Assembly (NCBI GenBank): GCA_015662785.1
Contig: DQTM01000177.1
Coordinates: forward strand, 1 to 9,493
Direction of reading: 5' to 3'
Source of the DNA: Sulfurospirillum arcachonense
GTDB lineage: Bacteria > Campylobacterota > Campylobacteria > Campylobacterales > Sulfurospirillaceae
DNA length: 9,493 bases
Shown: one piece after another, positions 1-5,848 of the stretch
Numbering within the stretch: the first letter of the stretch is position 1
Layout of the letters: each line of letters starts with the position of its first letter
Translations under genes and position numbers: made by a program
Notes under the pieces: model-generated
The model's database searches: none
Told to the model about the DNA's origin: nothing
Seen by the model: only the letters and a program-made list of their open reading frames with translations

Positions 1-694
1 CAACTGCTTTTTGATTATCACCATGCACGCACATACTATCAGCTTGCAGCTCTATCTTCTTGCCACATATTGTTTTTAATTTTTTCTCATTTTGAAGCAT
101 CTCTATACGTTCTAAAATCTCATCTGTAGATTCTATTACACTTCCACCCTCTATGCGAGGAACAAGTAGACCCTCTTTAGTATACGCCCTATCTGCAAAC
201 ACTTCATAAATAAGCCCTATGCCAAAAGGTTTTGCCAACTCTTCGTAATGAGCATTTCTATTTGTTGAGAGTATCATAAGCTTTAAATCTTTTCTATACT
301 TTGCTAATCCCTCTATCAAAGCCATAAAAACAGCATCATTTTTCATCATATCATTATACAAAGCTCCATGAGGTTTCACATACTCTACTTTTGTACCATG
401 AGTTTTACACATAGCATCAAGTGCCCCACACTGGTATATTAAAAATGCTTCTATCTCTTTTGGTGTACATGCTATACTTCTTCGCCCAAAACCAACCAAA
501 TCAGGGTAGCCGGGATGAGCACCTATGGTTACACCATGCTTTAACGCAAGCTCAACCGTATGCTGCATAATAACGGGATCAGAAGCATGAAATCCACAAG
601 CAATGTTTGCACTATCAATCAAGGGCATTATAGCCTCATCAATCCCCATTTTCCAAGGACCAAAACTCTCACCTAAATCACAATTCAATTTCAT
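1..694 (-). CDS. pxpA: 5-oxoprolinase subunit A (PxpA, LamB/YcsF family), 3' end cut by window edge
   Basis: PxpA works with PxpB and PxpC as a cytosolic ATP-dependent 5-oxoprolinase that opens 5-oxo-L-proline to L-glutamate. The visible 231 codons cover nearly the whole family length of about 250 residues. Conserved blocks seen in order are NCDLGES near residue 4, SANIACGFHASDP near 28, GAHPGYPDLVGFGRR near 58, VKPHGALYN near 106, FADRAY near 166, LVPR near 177 and CVHGDN near 222. The ATG at 694-692 is chosen because it begins directly at the family's N-terminal motif and has AAGGA six bases upstream. The gene follows the DUF4392 gene by 45 nt on the same strand, the last visible member of a leftward operon. 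PxpB and PxpC are not in the window and would be expected further left. Frame is clean to the edge. The family call is secure; the substrate follows from characterised homologues. Confidence 0.95.
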   Translation of the reverse strand, partial: MKLNCDLGESFGPWKMGIDEAIMPLIDSANIACGFHASDPVIMQHTVELALKHGVTIGAHPGYPDLVGFGRRSIACTPKEIEAFLIYQCGALDAMCKTHGTKVEYVKPHGALYNDMMKNDAVFMALIEGLAKYRKDLKLMILSTNRNAHYEELAKPFGIGLIYEVFADRAYTKEGLLVPRIEGGSVIESTDEILERIEMLQNEKKLKTICGKKIELQADSMCVHGDNQKAV

Positions 695-706
695 CTCATT
701 TCCTTA

Positions 707-759
707 AAGCTTTTAAAGTTTAAAGGGGTCAGCCCCCAACTATGAACTTTTTAAAGCTT
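707..759 (-). repeat. Intercistronic imperfect stem-loop with GGGGTCAG-CCCC core, over the DUF4392 stop codon
   Basis: Outer arms 707-720 and 745-759 pair (AAGCTTT plus AAAGTT segments) with one mismatch at 714/752 and one bulged base at 748. An inner 4-bp stem GGGG (725-728) pairs with CCCC (733-736) around the loop TCAG. The element spans the stop codon of the DUF4392 gene and the whole gap to pxpA, ending just upstream of the pxpA ribosome binding site. No T-tract follows on the transcribed strand, so a simple intrinsic terminator is unlikely. It could protect or process the message, or tune pxpA expression. The core resembles a GGGGTCAGACCCC palindrome with one base missing. Confidence 0.45.
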
Positions 760-1537
760 CTAATATCTCTTCTTCTATCGCCCACTCTTTGCCATCTACT
801 GTTTTTTGATTTTTTTTGCAAACCCCATCAACACAACCAAGCTCTACTATAAAACCTAAGTACTCATCCGCCTCTCTAAAGCTAGGCAATAAAGACTTAT
901 CAAGATATGAGATAAAACCATAAGCTCCCCAGTTTGAAACAGTTGCTATAATTGGGAAATCAGATTTTATAACACAAGGAGTAAGTGAAAGATGCTTAGT
1001 AACCGAGTCTGAAAAGTTACCCATACCAAGTTCATTTCCACCATCGCCTATGGCAAATGTTGGTTTTGTTTTTGCTCCAAGCATAAAAAGTTCATCAACA
1101 GGAGCTGTGAATTCTGTTATACTAACTCCTCTTAAGTTTGCATATAATCCATCAATATTTCTACCACATCTCTCAATACTAAAGTGACAAATAGGGTCAT
1201 ACTCCTCTAGTATAGTTTCATAATAGTCTTTATTGTAACCATCTAGGGGAATGTAAAGAGTCTCTATCTCTTTAAAATAATCCTTACAAAATTCATCTGT
1301 AATGATGACTGATTTGTAACCCAAAGAGTTTAAAGTACGTGCTAAAAAGTAAGTACCCAAAGGTCCATCAGTCTCAGCAAATCCACCTACATAAAAACCA
1401 GTATAGAGAAAAACTACGCCTTTTTCTAACTTTTTAAATGCTTTTACTGCCTCTTTACAGTGCTCTTTTGGATGATGTTTTTGAAGTATGTCCATACCTC
1501 TGGTAGAGTGTTGGAGTATTATCTCATCAACTAACAT
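740..1537 (-). CDS. DUF4392 protein, homologous to the C-terminal half of animal D-glutamate cyclase
   Basis: The protein has about 265 residues, with no signal peptide or membrane segment, so it is cytosolic. DUF4392 hallmarks are visible: an RGM near residue 13, TGFYVGG followed by ETDGP near 46-59, SIERCGRN near 120-127, and the glycine-rich IGDGGNELGMGN near 163-174. In animals this domain is fused behind a DUF1445 domain in mitochondrial DGLUCY, which cyclises D-glutamate to 5-oxo-D-proline; activity here is inferred. The neighbour upstream is that DUF1445 partner and the one downstream is pxpA, which fits 5-oxoproline metabolism. Start choice: the frame opens at a GTG (1561), but that has no ribosome binding site. 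The ATG at 1537-1535 lies at the expected family N-terminus and overlaps the upstream gene by 11 nt, suggesting translational coupling. Neither start has a good Shine-Dalgarno site. The stop is TAG at 742-740. Confidence 0.85.
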   Translation of the reverse strand: MLVDEIILQHSTRGMDILQKHHPKEHCKEAVKAFKKLEKGVVFLYTGFYVGGFAETDGPLGTYFLARTLNSLGYKSVIITDEFCKDYFKEIETLYIPLDGYNKDYYETILEEYDPICHFSIERCGRNIDGLYANLRGVSITEFTAPVDELFMLGAKTKPTFAIGDGGNELGMGNFSDSVTKHLSLTPCVIKSDFPIIATVSNWGAYGFISYLDKSLLPSFREADEYLGFIVELGCVDGVCKKNQKTVDGKEWAIEEEILEALKSS

Positions 1538-2297
1538 AGTAATCACTATCTTTTTTATCACTTACAAACATATATCCAGGACTATGCGTCATCGCAAATG
1601 GAATTTTTATATCTCTTAAAACATTTTGAGGAGTTACACCACAAGGCCAAAAAAGAGGTATTTCATCATCTTTTATCTCTATGCTATCGCCATAATCAGG
1701 CTTTTGTAAATCTTGAACTCCAATCATCTCAGGATAGCCTACTTGTATAGGAGAGCCATGAGTATCTGGGTAGTGAGAAGTCACCACACAAGCATCTGCA
1801 ACCAACTCTTTTTTTATAGGCCGCATAGAAACAACCATAGTGCCTTTGAAAATGCCATAAGGATTTAATTCTATGTTTGTATTATACATAGATACATTTT
1901 TTTTCTGCTCTACATAACGAAGATTTATTCCAGCTTCGATAAGAGCTTTTTCAAAAGTAAAGCTGCATCCTATTAGGAAAAAAACTAAATCTTCATTGTA
2001 GTACTCTTCTATATTTTTTACTGTTTTTATTATTTTTCCATCTTCTATGATGTCATAAGAAGGAAGTTCGTTTAGTAGATTTGCATTATCAGCCAAAAGT
2101 TTTGAATAGTATGAGCCTTTTATGACTTCTAAAACTGGTATTGCTTTGTTATTAAGCTTTGCAAACTCTTCAAAATCTTTAGCATATTTACTAGGTAAAA
2201 CCACCATATTTGTCTGCACATGACCTGAACAGTAGCCCCCTGTGGGGCTACAAAATTCACCGTTTGCTACTGTTTTTCTAAACTCTTTTGTTGTCAT
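1527..2297 (-). CDS. YcsI/DUF1445 family protein (putative hydro-lyase; D-glutamate cyclase N-terminal-half homologue)
   Basis: This 256-residue soluble protein matches the DUF1445 family along its whole length (usual size about 260). Conserved blocks in order: PTGGYCSGHVQTNMVVLP at 18-35, FLIGCSFTFE at 107-116, NVSMYNT at 134-140, MVVSMRP at 154-160, HGSPIQVG at 180-187, PDYGD at 200-204, FWPCGVTPQ at 216-224 and THSPGYM at 237-243. Bacillus subtilis ycsI sits in the ycsF-kipI-kipA (pxpABC) cluster, and in animals the domain is fused to DUF4392 in DGLUCY. A role with 5-oxoproline or D-glutamate is therefore likely, but the reaction of a lone bacterial member is not settled. 'Hydro-lyase' is a database label. 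The ATG at 2297 has GGAG eight bases upstream. It lies 35 nt after dctM and overlaps the next gene, consistent with one transcript. Confidence 0.9.
   Translation of the reverse strand: MTTKEFRKTVANGEFCSPTGGYCSGHVQTNMVVLPSKYAKDFEEFAKLNNKAIPVLEVIKGSYYSKLLADNANLLNELPSYDIIEDGKIIKTVKNIEEYYNEDLVFFLIGCSFTFEKALIEAGINLRYVEQKKNVSMYNTNIELNPYGIFKGTMVVSMRPIKKELVADACVVTSHYPDTHGSPIQVGYPEMIGVQDLQKPDYGDSIEIKDDEIPLFWPCGVTPQNVLRDIKIPFAMTHSPGYMFVSDKKDSDYYVS
2232..2251 (-). repeat. Perfect GC-rich 8-bp hairpin inside the start of the DUF1445 gene
   Basis: GTAGCCCC (2232-2239) and GGGGCTAC (2244-2251) form a perfect stem with a four-base loop. The hairpin falls about 47-66 nt after the ATG, within codons for the conserved CSPTGGYC stretch, so part of its sequence is fixed by the protein. 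In so AT-rich a region it is the strongest short hairpin noticed, and it could affect early elongation or message stability. Confidence 0.5.
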
Positions 2298-2332
2298 ACC
2301 AGTATCTCCAAATTAAAAGATATATTATATCA

Positions 2333-3667
2333 TTATCCCACCATTTTAGTAGGTAAGTAGGTAACTATCTCTGGAAAGATTGTCACTACCATTACAATTA
2401 GAATCATAATGATAAAAAATGGAAAAGTAGCTTTTAAAATATAACTAATTTTTTCTCCTGATATACTTTGAATAACAAATAAAGAGAAGCCAACTGGTGG
2501 GGTTATTTGTGAAAGCTCCACCATAAAAACTAAGAATATACCAAACCAAAGAGGGTCAAAACCAGCCATAACGATGATAGGTAAAACAATAGGCAGAGTC
2601 ATAACGACTATGGAAATTCCGTCCAGAATCATACCAAGAACAATATACATAAGCCCAATAACTAAGATGAGCATATAAGGAGAAAGGCCAAGTCCCCCGA
2701 TGAACTCACTAATAGCTCTTGCGATTCCTAAAAAACCAACTACTTGGGACAAAAATCCAGCTCCGATGATAATGAAACTAATCATAACTGTTGTTTTTAC
2801 AGCGTTAAAAAGTGACTCCTTGAAGATTGTCCAATTAAAACTCTTAAAAAACAGAGCTAAAGTAATAGCCCCAACCACACCAAGTGCTGCTGCTTCTGTA
2901 GGGGTTGCAAAACCACCATAAATACTTCCCATAACCAAGCCAATCAAAGAGAAGATTGGTGCTAAATCTTTGAGTGAATTAAGCCTATCCATATTCGTAA
3001 ATGTCTCTTGTGTTTGAGGTACTGTTGTCTTGTCAATTGTTGAAACTATCATGATATAAAAAGAGTATGAAGTGGCAAGTAAAAGACCAGGAAGGATTCC
3101 AGCAATAAAAAGCTTACCTATAGATACATCAGAAAGCACCCCATAAATAATCATAATCAAACTTGGAGGTATCAAAAATCCCAAAGTACCACTTCCTGCA
3201 AGTGAACCAATCGCAAGTTTTTTACTATATCCTCTACTTTTAAGCTCACCTAGTGTTATCTTTCCAACAGTAGCAGTTGTGGCTGCTGACGAGCCAGAGA
3301 CTGCCGCAAAAAGTGAACAAGCCGCAACGTTTACATGTAGAAGTCTACCAGGAACTTTTGCAAGCCAAGGCATAAGACCATTGAGTAGTCTAGTTGAAAT
3401 TGAAGAGTGATATAAAATCTCACCCATCAAAATAAACATGGGCAGAGCCGCTAACGACCAAGAGTTCATAGAGTCGTACATAGACCCAGCCAACAAATCT
3501 CCAGCTTTTTGAAAAAGACTAATTGCAGGAGGAAGATTGTGTTCAAACAAAAACATTCCAACGATGCCAGTAAGCATCAAAGCAGCTCCAATCCAAATGG
3601 AACTGAGCAAGAAAAAAAACATTATGCCAATCAATACAACGGATAAAACTAAAGGATCACTTATCAT
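2333..3667 (-). CDS. dctM: TRAP transporter large membrane subunit DctM
   Basis: DctM is the 12-helix channel subunit that drives sodium-coupled uptake of an organic acid delivered by the periplasmic DctP receptor. The 444 residues are hydrophobic throughout and slightly longer than the usual 425-435. Typical DctM segments are present: SLAALPMFILMGEILYHS near 70-87, the AAVSGSSAATTATVGK loop near 121-136, GSLAGSGTLGFLIPPS near 153-168, GGFATPTEAAALG near 251-263, GMILDGISIVVMTLPIVLPI near 345-364 and ITPPVGFSLFV near 389-399. The ATG at 3667 has AAGGA six bases upstream, and the gene overlaps dctQ by 11 nt. No frameshift or internal stop is seen. The substrate cannot be read from this subunit; context points to 5-oxoproline or glutamate. 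Confidence 0.96.
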   Translation of the reverse strand: MISDPLVLSVVLIGIMFFFLLSSIWIGAALMLTGIVGMFLFEHNLPPAISLFQKAGDLLAGSMYDSMNSWSLAALPMFILMGEILYHSSISTRLLNGLMPWLAKVPGRLLHVNVAACSLFAAVSGSSAATTATVGKITLGELKSRGYSKKLAIGSLAGSGTLGFLIPPSLIMIIYGVLSDVSIGKLFIAGILPGLLLATSYSFYIMIVSTIDKTTVPQTQETFTNMDRLNSLKDLAPIFSLIGLVMGSIYGGFATPTEAAALGVVGAITLALFFKSFNWTIFKESLFNAVKTTVMISFIIIGAGFLSQVVGFLGIARAISEFIGGLGLSPYMLILVIGLMYIVLGMILDGISIVVMTLPIVLPIIVMAGFDPLWFGIFLVFMVELSQITPPVGFSLFVIQSISGEKISYILKATFPFFIIMILIVMVVTIFPEIVTYLPTKMVG

Positions 3668-4142
3668 TAAATATCCTTTTTAGAGTAAAAACAAGTGAAG
3701 CAAAAACAAACAGAGTCATTCCCACGGTTATAGGAACTTGAGTCAACCAAAGAGGTGTTTCAGAGACTGCTTCACTAAGCATTTCCATCTCTTTAGAATC
3801 TTCCATGAGCAGATAACCATAATAAAGAGCATAGCTCAATATAGAAGTTGCTAAAATTCCAGCAAATATATCTATGAGTCGTTGAGAGTTTTTAGTAAGT
3901 CTTGAAGTCACTATGTTTATCCTGATATGCCCACCCTCGTTAAAGGTATAAGCCAAACCAAAAAAAACTGATCCAAGGTAAAAGTATCCACTGTATTCAT
4001 CAGCAAGCATTGTTGAGTAGTCAAAAAATGAACGACCGATTATCTCCGTCATAATCAAAACAACGAGAGAAACAAAAAGTATAGATGAGATGTAAGCTCC
4101 CCCCTTGGAGAGCTTAGTGTTTAGGTTTTCTAACCAGAGCAT
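3657..4142 (-). CDS. dctQ: TRAP transporter small membrane subunit DctQ
   Basis: DctQ is the four-helix inner-membrane subunit that pairs with DctM in tripartite TRAP transporters. The 161 residues show four hydrophobic segments, at roughly 17-37, 50-67, 91-111 and 133-155, with the family features EIIGRSFFDYS near 33-43, ADEYSGYF near 47-54 and a GGHIRI stretch near 70-75 before a polar loop. Its ATG at 4142-4140 shares one base with the dctP stop codon (TAATG) and lacks a strong ribosome binding site, so it probably depends on translational coupling to dctP. Length and context are ordinary for the family. Confidence 0.95.
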   Translation of the reverse strand: MLWLENLNTKLSKGGAYISSILFVSLVVLIMTEIIGRSFFDYSTMLADEYSGYFYLGSVFFGLAYTFNEGGHIRINIVTSRLTKNSQRLIDIFAGILATSILSYALYYGYLLMEDSKEMEMLSEAVSETPLWLTQVPITVGMTLFVFASLVFTLKRIFNDK

Positions 4143-5095
4143 TACTTGTACTCAGCAAAAATCTTTTTGATATCTGATGAAGCATCTTTAAGATACTCAT
4201 TTAATAGCTTTTTACCAATAGCATCTAATTCTGATTTCAATGCTGCACTTGGCTCACTTACTTTCATGCCATTGTCAGCTAACATTTTAAGAGCGACTGC
4301 ATCTTCTTTTTTACTCTCTTCCCATTGCATTGCTTCAATCTCTTTAGCTGCTTTTAGCATTGCAGATTGTTGGTCTTTATCTAAAGAGTTCCAGTAATCA
4401 AGGTTGATAGTAACTGCTTGAAGTGGGTATGCATAACCAATCTTAGTAAAGTTCTTTAAAACTTCCCATAGTTTTCCATCTTTTCCACTTGCTGAAGAAG
4501 TTACAACACCATTTACCATGCCTGTTTGAAGAGCTGAGTAAACTTCTCCCCAAGGAAGTGCTACTGCATTTCCACCAGCCATTTTTACAAAGTTTGCAGA
4601 GTTTTTGTCATAAGTTCTTGCTTTTACATCTGCAAAATCTTTAGTTGAATTCACAGCTTTCATAGTATAAATTCCACTTGGTGGCCAAGTTACTGCGTAA
4701 AGCATTTTTTGATTCCACTTTTTTGCTACCATAGCATAAGCTGGTTTTGAAATCTGATAAAGCTTATACGCATCATCATAACTAGAAGCTACAAAAGGAA
4801 GCGCTGAAATACCAAACACTTTACCTCCACCTGAAGTAAAAGGTATAAACATGTCAGTCATTGGAGCTGTTCCATCTTTTACTGCTTTAAGCGGGTTTCC
4901 TTTAACTAAAGAACTACCAGCATGAACTGTAATCTTAACACTACCATTTGTGTACTTACTTACTAAACTAGCAAATTTCTCTGCACCTTTTGTATGGAAG
5001 TTATTTGCCCCATACTTTGCATTAAGATCTAACTTAACATTTCCTGCAACTAATAATGCCGTTGCACCTACTAATAGAGCTACTTTCTTTAACAT
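4142..5095 (-). CDS. dctP: TRAP transporter periplasmic substrate-binding protein DctP
   Basis: This 317-residue receptor is exported to the periplasm. A signal peptide is clear: KK at 3-4, a hydrophobic core at 5-17, and probable cleavage near residue 18. No lipobox is visible. DctP-family features include the GANNFHTKG start of the mature protein, KAVKDGTAPM near 70-79, ALPF near 98-101, WPPSGIYTMK near 137-146, KARTYDKNSANFV near 158-170 with the conserved substrate-carboxylate arginine R160, and LPWGEVYSALQTGMVNGV near 180-197. A strong AAGGAG lies five bases before the ATG. It is the first gene after the regulatory pair, likely behind its own activator-dependent promoter. Some DctP receptors (Bordetella pertussis DctP6 and DctP7) bind pyroglutamate. 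The downstream pxpA suggests the same here, but no ligand-specific residue was verified. Confidence 0.96.
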   Translation of the reverse strand: MLKKVALLVGATALLVAGNVKLDLNAKYGANNFHTKGAEKFASLVSKYTNGSVKITVHAGSSLVKGNPLKAVKDGTAPMTDMFIPFTSGGGKVFGISALPFVASSYDDAYKLYQISKPAYAMVAKKWNQKMLYAVTWPPSGIYTMKAVNSTKDFADVKARTYDKNSANFVKMAGGNAVALPWGEVYSALQTGMVNGVVTSSASGKDGKLWEVLKNFTKIGYAYPLQAVTINLDYWNSLDKDQQSAMLKAAKEIEAMQWEESKKEDAVALKMLADNGMKVSEPSAALKSELDAIGKKLLNEYLKDASSDIKKIFAEYK

Positions 5096-5119
5096 ATAAT
5101 CTCCTTAAGATAATTTATC

Positions 5120-5125
5120 ATTATC
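5120..5125 (-). promoter_or_regulatory. Candidate -10 element of the dctP operon promoter
   Basis: On the minus strand this reads GATAAT, a 5/6 match to TATAAT, about 25 nt before the dctP ATG, leaving a short leader that contains AAGGAG. No -35 match is present at the expected distance; that place is occupied by the GGGGAA repeats. This is the pattern of a promoter that needs an activator. The -10 hexamer is also one arm of a 6-bp inverted repeat (5109-5114 with 5120-5125), which may be chance in AT-rich DNA. Confidence 0.5.
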
Positions 5126-5138
5126 CTAATAAACTAAA

Positions 5139-5160
5139 GTGGGGAAGTGGAGGGGAAATA
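5139..5160 (-). promoter_or_regulatory. Tandem 11-bp direct repeats, putative response-regulator operator upstream of dctP
   Basis: On the plus strand GGGGAA occurs at 5141-5146 and again at 5152-5157, an exact 11-bp period. Seven of eleven positions agree between the two 11-mers starting at 5139 and 5150. OmpR/PhoB-family regulators commonly bind tandem direct repeats spaced by about one helical turn that overlap the -35 region. The block lies 14 bp upstream of the candidate -10, beside the gene for just such a regulator. It is a GC-rich island in AT-rich DNA. Assignment to this regulator is inference. Confidence 0.45.
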
Positions 5161-5163
5161 GTT

Positions 5164-5209
5164 AAATTGTTACATGTAAAGATATTTTTATCTATACATG
5201 TAACAATTT
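5164..5209 (-). repeat. 46-nt near-perfect hairpin overlapping the response-regulator stop codon
   Basis: Arms 5164-5184 and 5189-5209 are inverted repeats of 21 nt with a single mismatch (5179/5194) and a four-base loop; the outer 15 bp are perfect. The right arm encodes the last residues (KLLHV) of the response regulator and its stop codon sits in the stem. The left arm is in the gap before the dctP operator. Each arm contains TTACATGTAA or TACATGTAA. The sequence after the hairpin on the transcribed strand is AACTATTTCCCC, with no U-run, so it is not a textbook terminator. It may still end or stabilise the kinase-regulator message, or be a dimeric DNA-binding site. Confidence 0.6.
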
Positions 5210-5848
5210 GTAACCAACTTGAGGTATATTTTCTATCATGTCATGAGGAAATTTTTTTCTTAAATCTCTAACAAAACTCTTTAGGGCATCTAAACTCATA
5301 ACCTTATCATTCCAAAGCTCACTCTCTATTTCTTCATAACGAATAAGTCTATTTTGTGAAAGAAGTGCTAAAAATTTCACCTCTCTTAAACTAAGTGTTA
5401 TTTTTTTATCCTCTACATGTAAACGTGAATTATCTATATCTAAAAATGAATTTTGAGTTAATTTTACACTTCCTGTATGTATTCCTTGAAGTGCATTTGC
5501 TATGCCCTCTTCTAAGTTTTTAGAATTTATGGGTTTTAGTATAAAGTGTTGCACGTGAAGATTTATAAGCTCCATCAAATACTCTTCACTATTGTGTGCA
5601 GTTAAAAGTACTATGGGCGTTGTGTTATCCTCTTTTCGTATCTGCCTAATCATTTCTAAGCCATCCATAACAGGCATTTGTATATCACAAAGTATAATGT
5701 CTGGTCTATACTCTTGATAAGCAGTTAAACCCTCTTTTCCATCATTTGCTTCATATACATTACCAAAATAGTATTTAAGAGTATTTACTATGGGCTTTCT
5801 AACCCCATCTTCATCTTCTACACAAAGTATGCTCAAACTTTTATACAA
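5192..5848 (-). CDS. OmpR/PhoB-type response regulator
   Basis: The 218-residue cytosolic regulator has an N-terminal receiver domain (about 5-120) with acidic pocket E11/D12, phospho-acceptor D55 in ILCDIQMP, T83 in LLTAHN and K105 in FILKP. A C-terminal winged-helix DNA-binding domain follows (about 140-216; LSLREVKFLALL at 152-163 and the DLRKKF...QVGYKL end). It should be phosphorylated by the kinase encoded just upstream and act on DNA, most simply on the dctP promoter 60-100 bp downstream of its stop. The start is TTG at 5848-5846, supported by AAGGAG seven bases before it and by the alignment of the ILCVEDE strand. It overlaps the kinase gene by 16 nt, so the two are translationally coupled. 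The stop lies inside a long hairpin. Confidence 0.95.
   Translation of the reverse strand: MYKSLSILCVEDEDGVRKPIVNTLKYYFGNVYEANDGKEGLTAYQEYRPDIILCDIQMPVMDGLEMIRQIRKEDNTTPIVLLTAHNSEEYLMELINLHVQHFILKPINSKNLEEGIANALQGIHTGSVKLTQNSFLDIDNSRLHVEDKKITLSLREVKFLALLSQNRLIRYEEIESELWNDKVMSLDALKSFVRDLRKKFPHDMIENIPQVGYKLLHV

Noticed and set aside
1538..1561. GTG at 1561 as the start of the DUF4392 protein
   Set aside because: It has no ribosome binding site and adds eight residues before the family N-terminus; the ATG at 1537 fits better, although its own site is also weak.
2700..2921. Plus-strand open frame of 73 codons
   Set aside because: It lies antisense within dctM, has no matching family or ribosome binding site, and mirrors the hydrophobic codons of dctM.
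4146..4397. Plus-strand open frame of 83 codons
   Set aside because: It is antisense to the well-supported dctP and has no recognisable protein features.
5164..5209. Calling the long hairpin an intrinsic terminator
   Set aside because: The stem is AT-rich and followed by AACTATTTCCCC rather than a U-run, so it is listed as a repeat of unknown role.
5056..5271. Plus-strand open frame of 71 codons spanning the dctP-regulator gap
   Set aside because: It crosses the dctP start, the promoter region and the hairpin antisense to real genes; no family resemblance.
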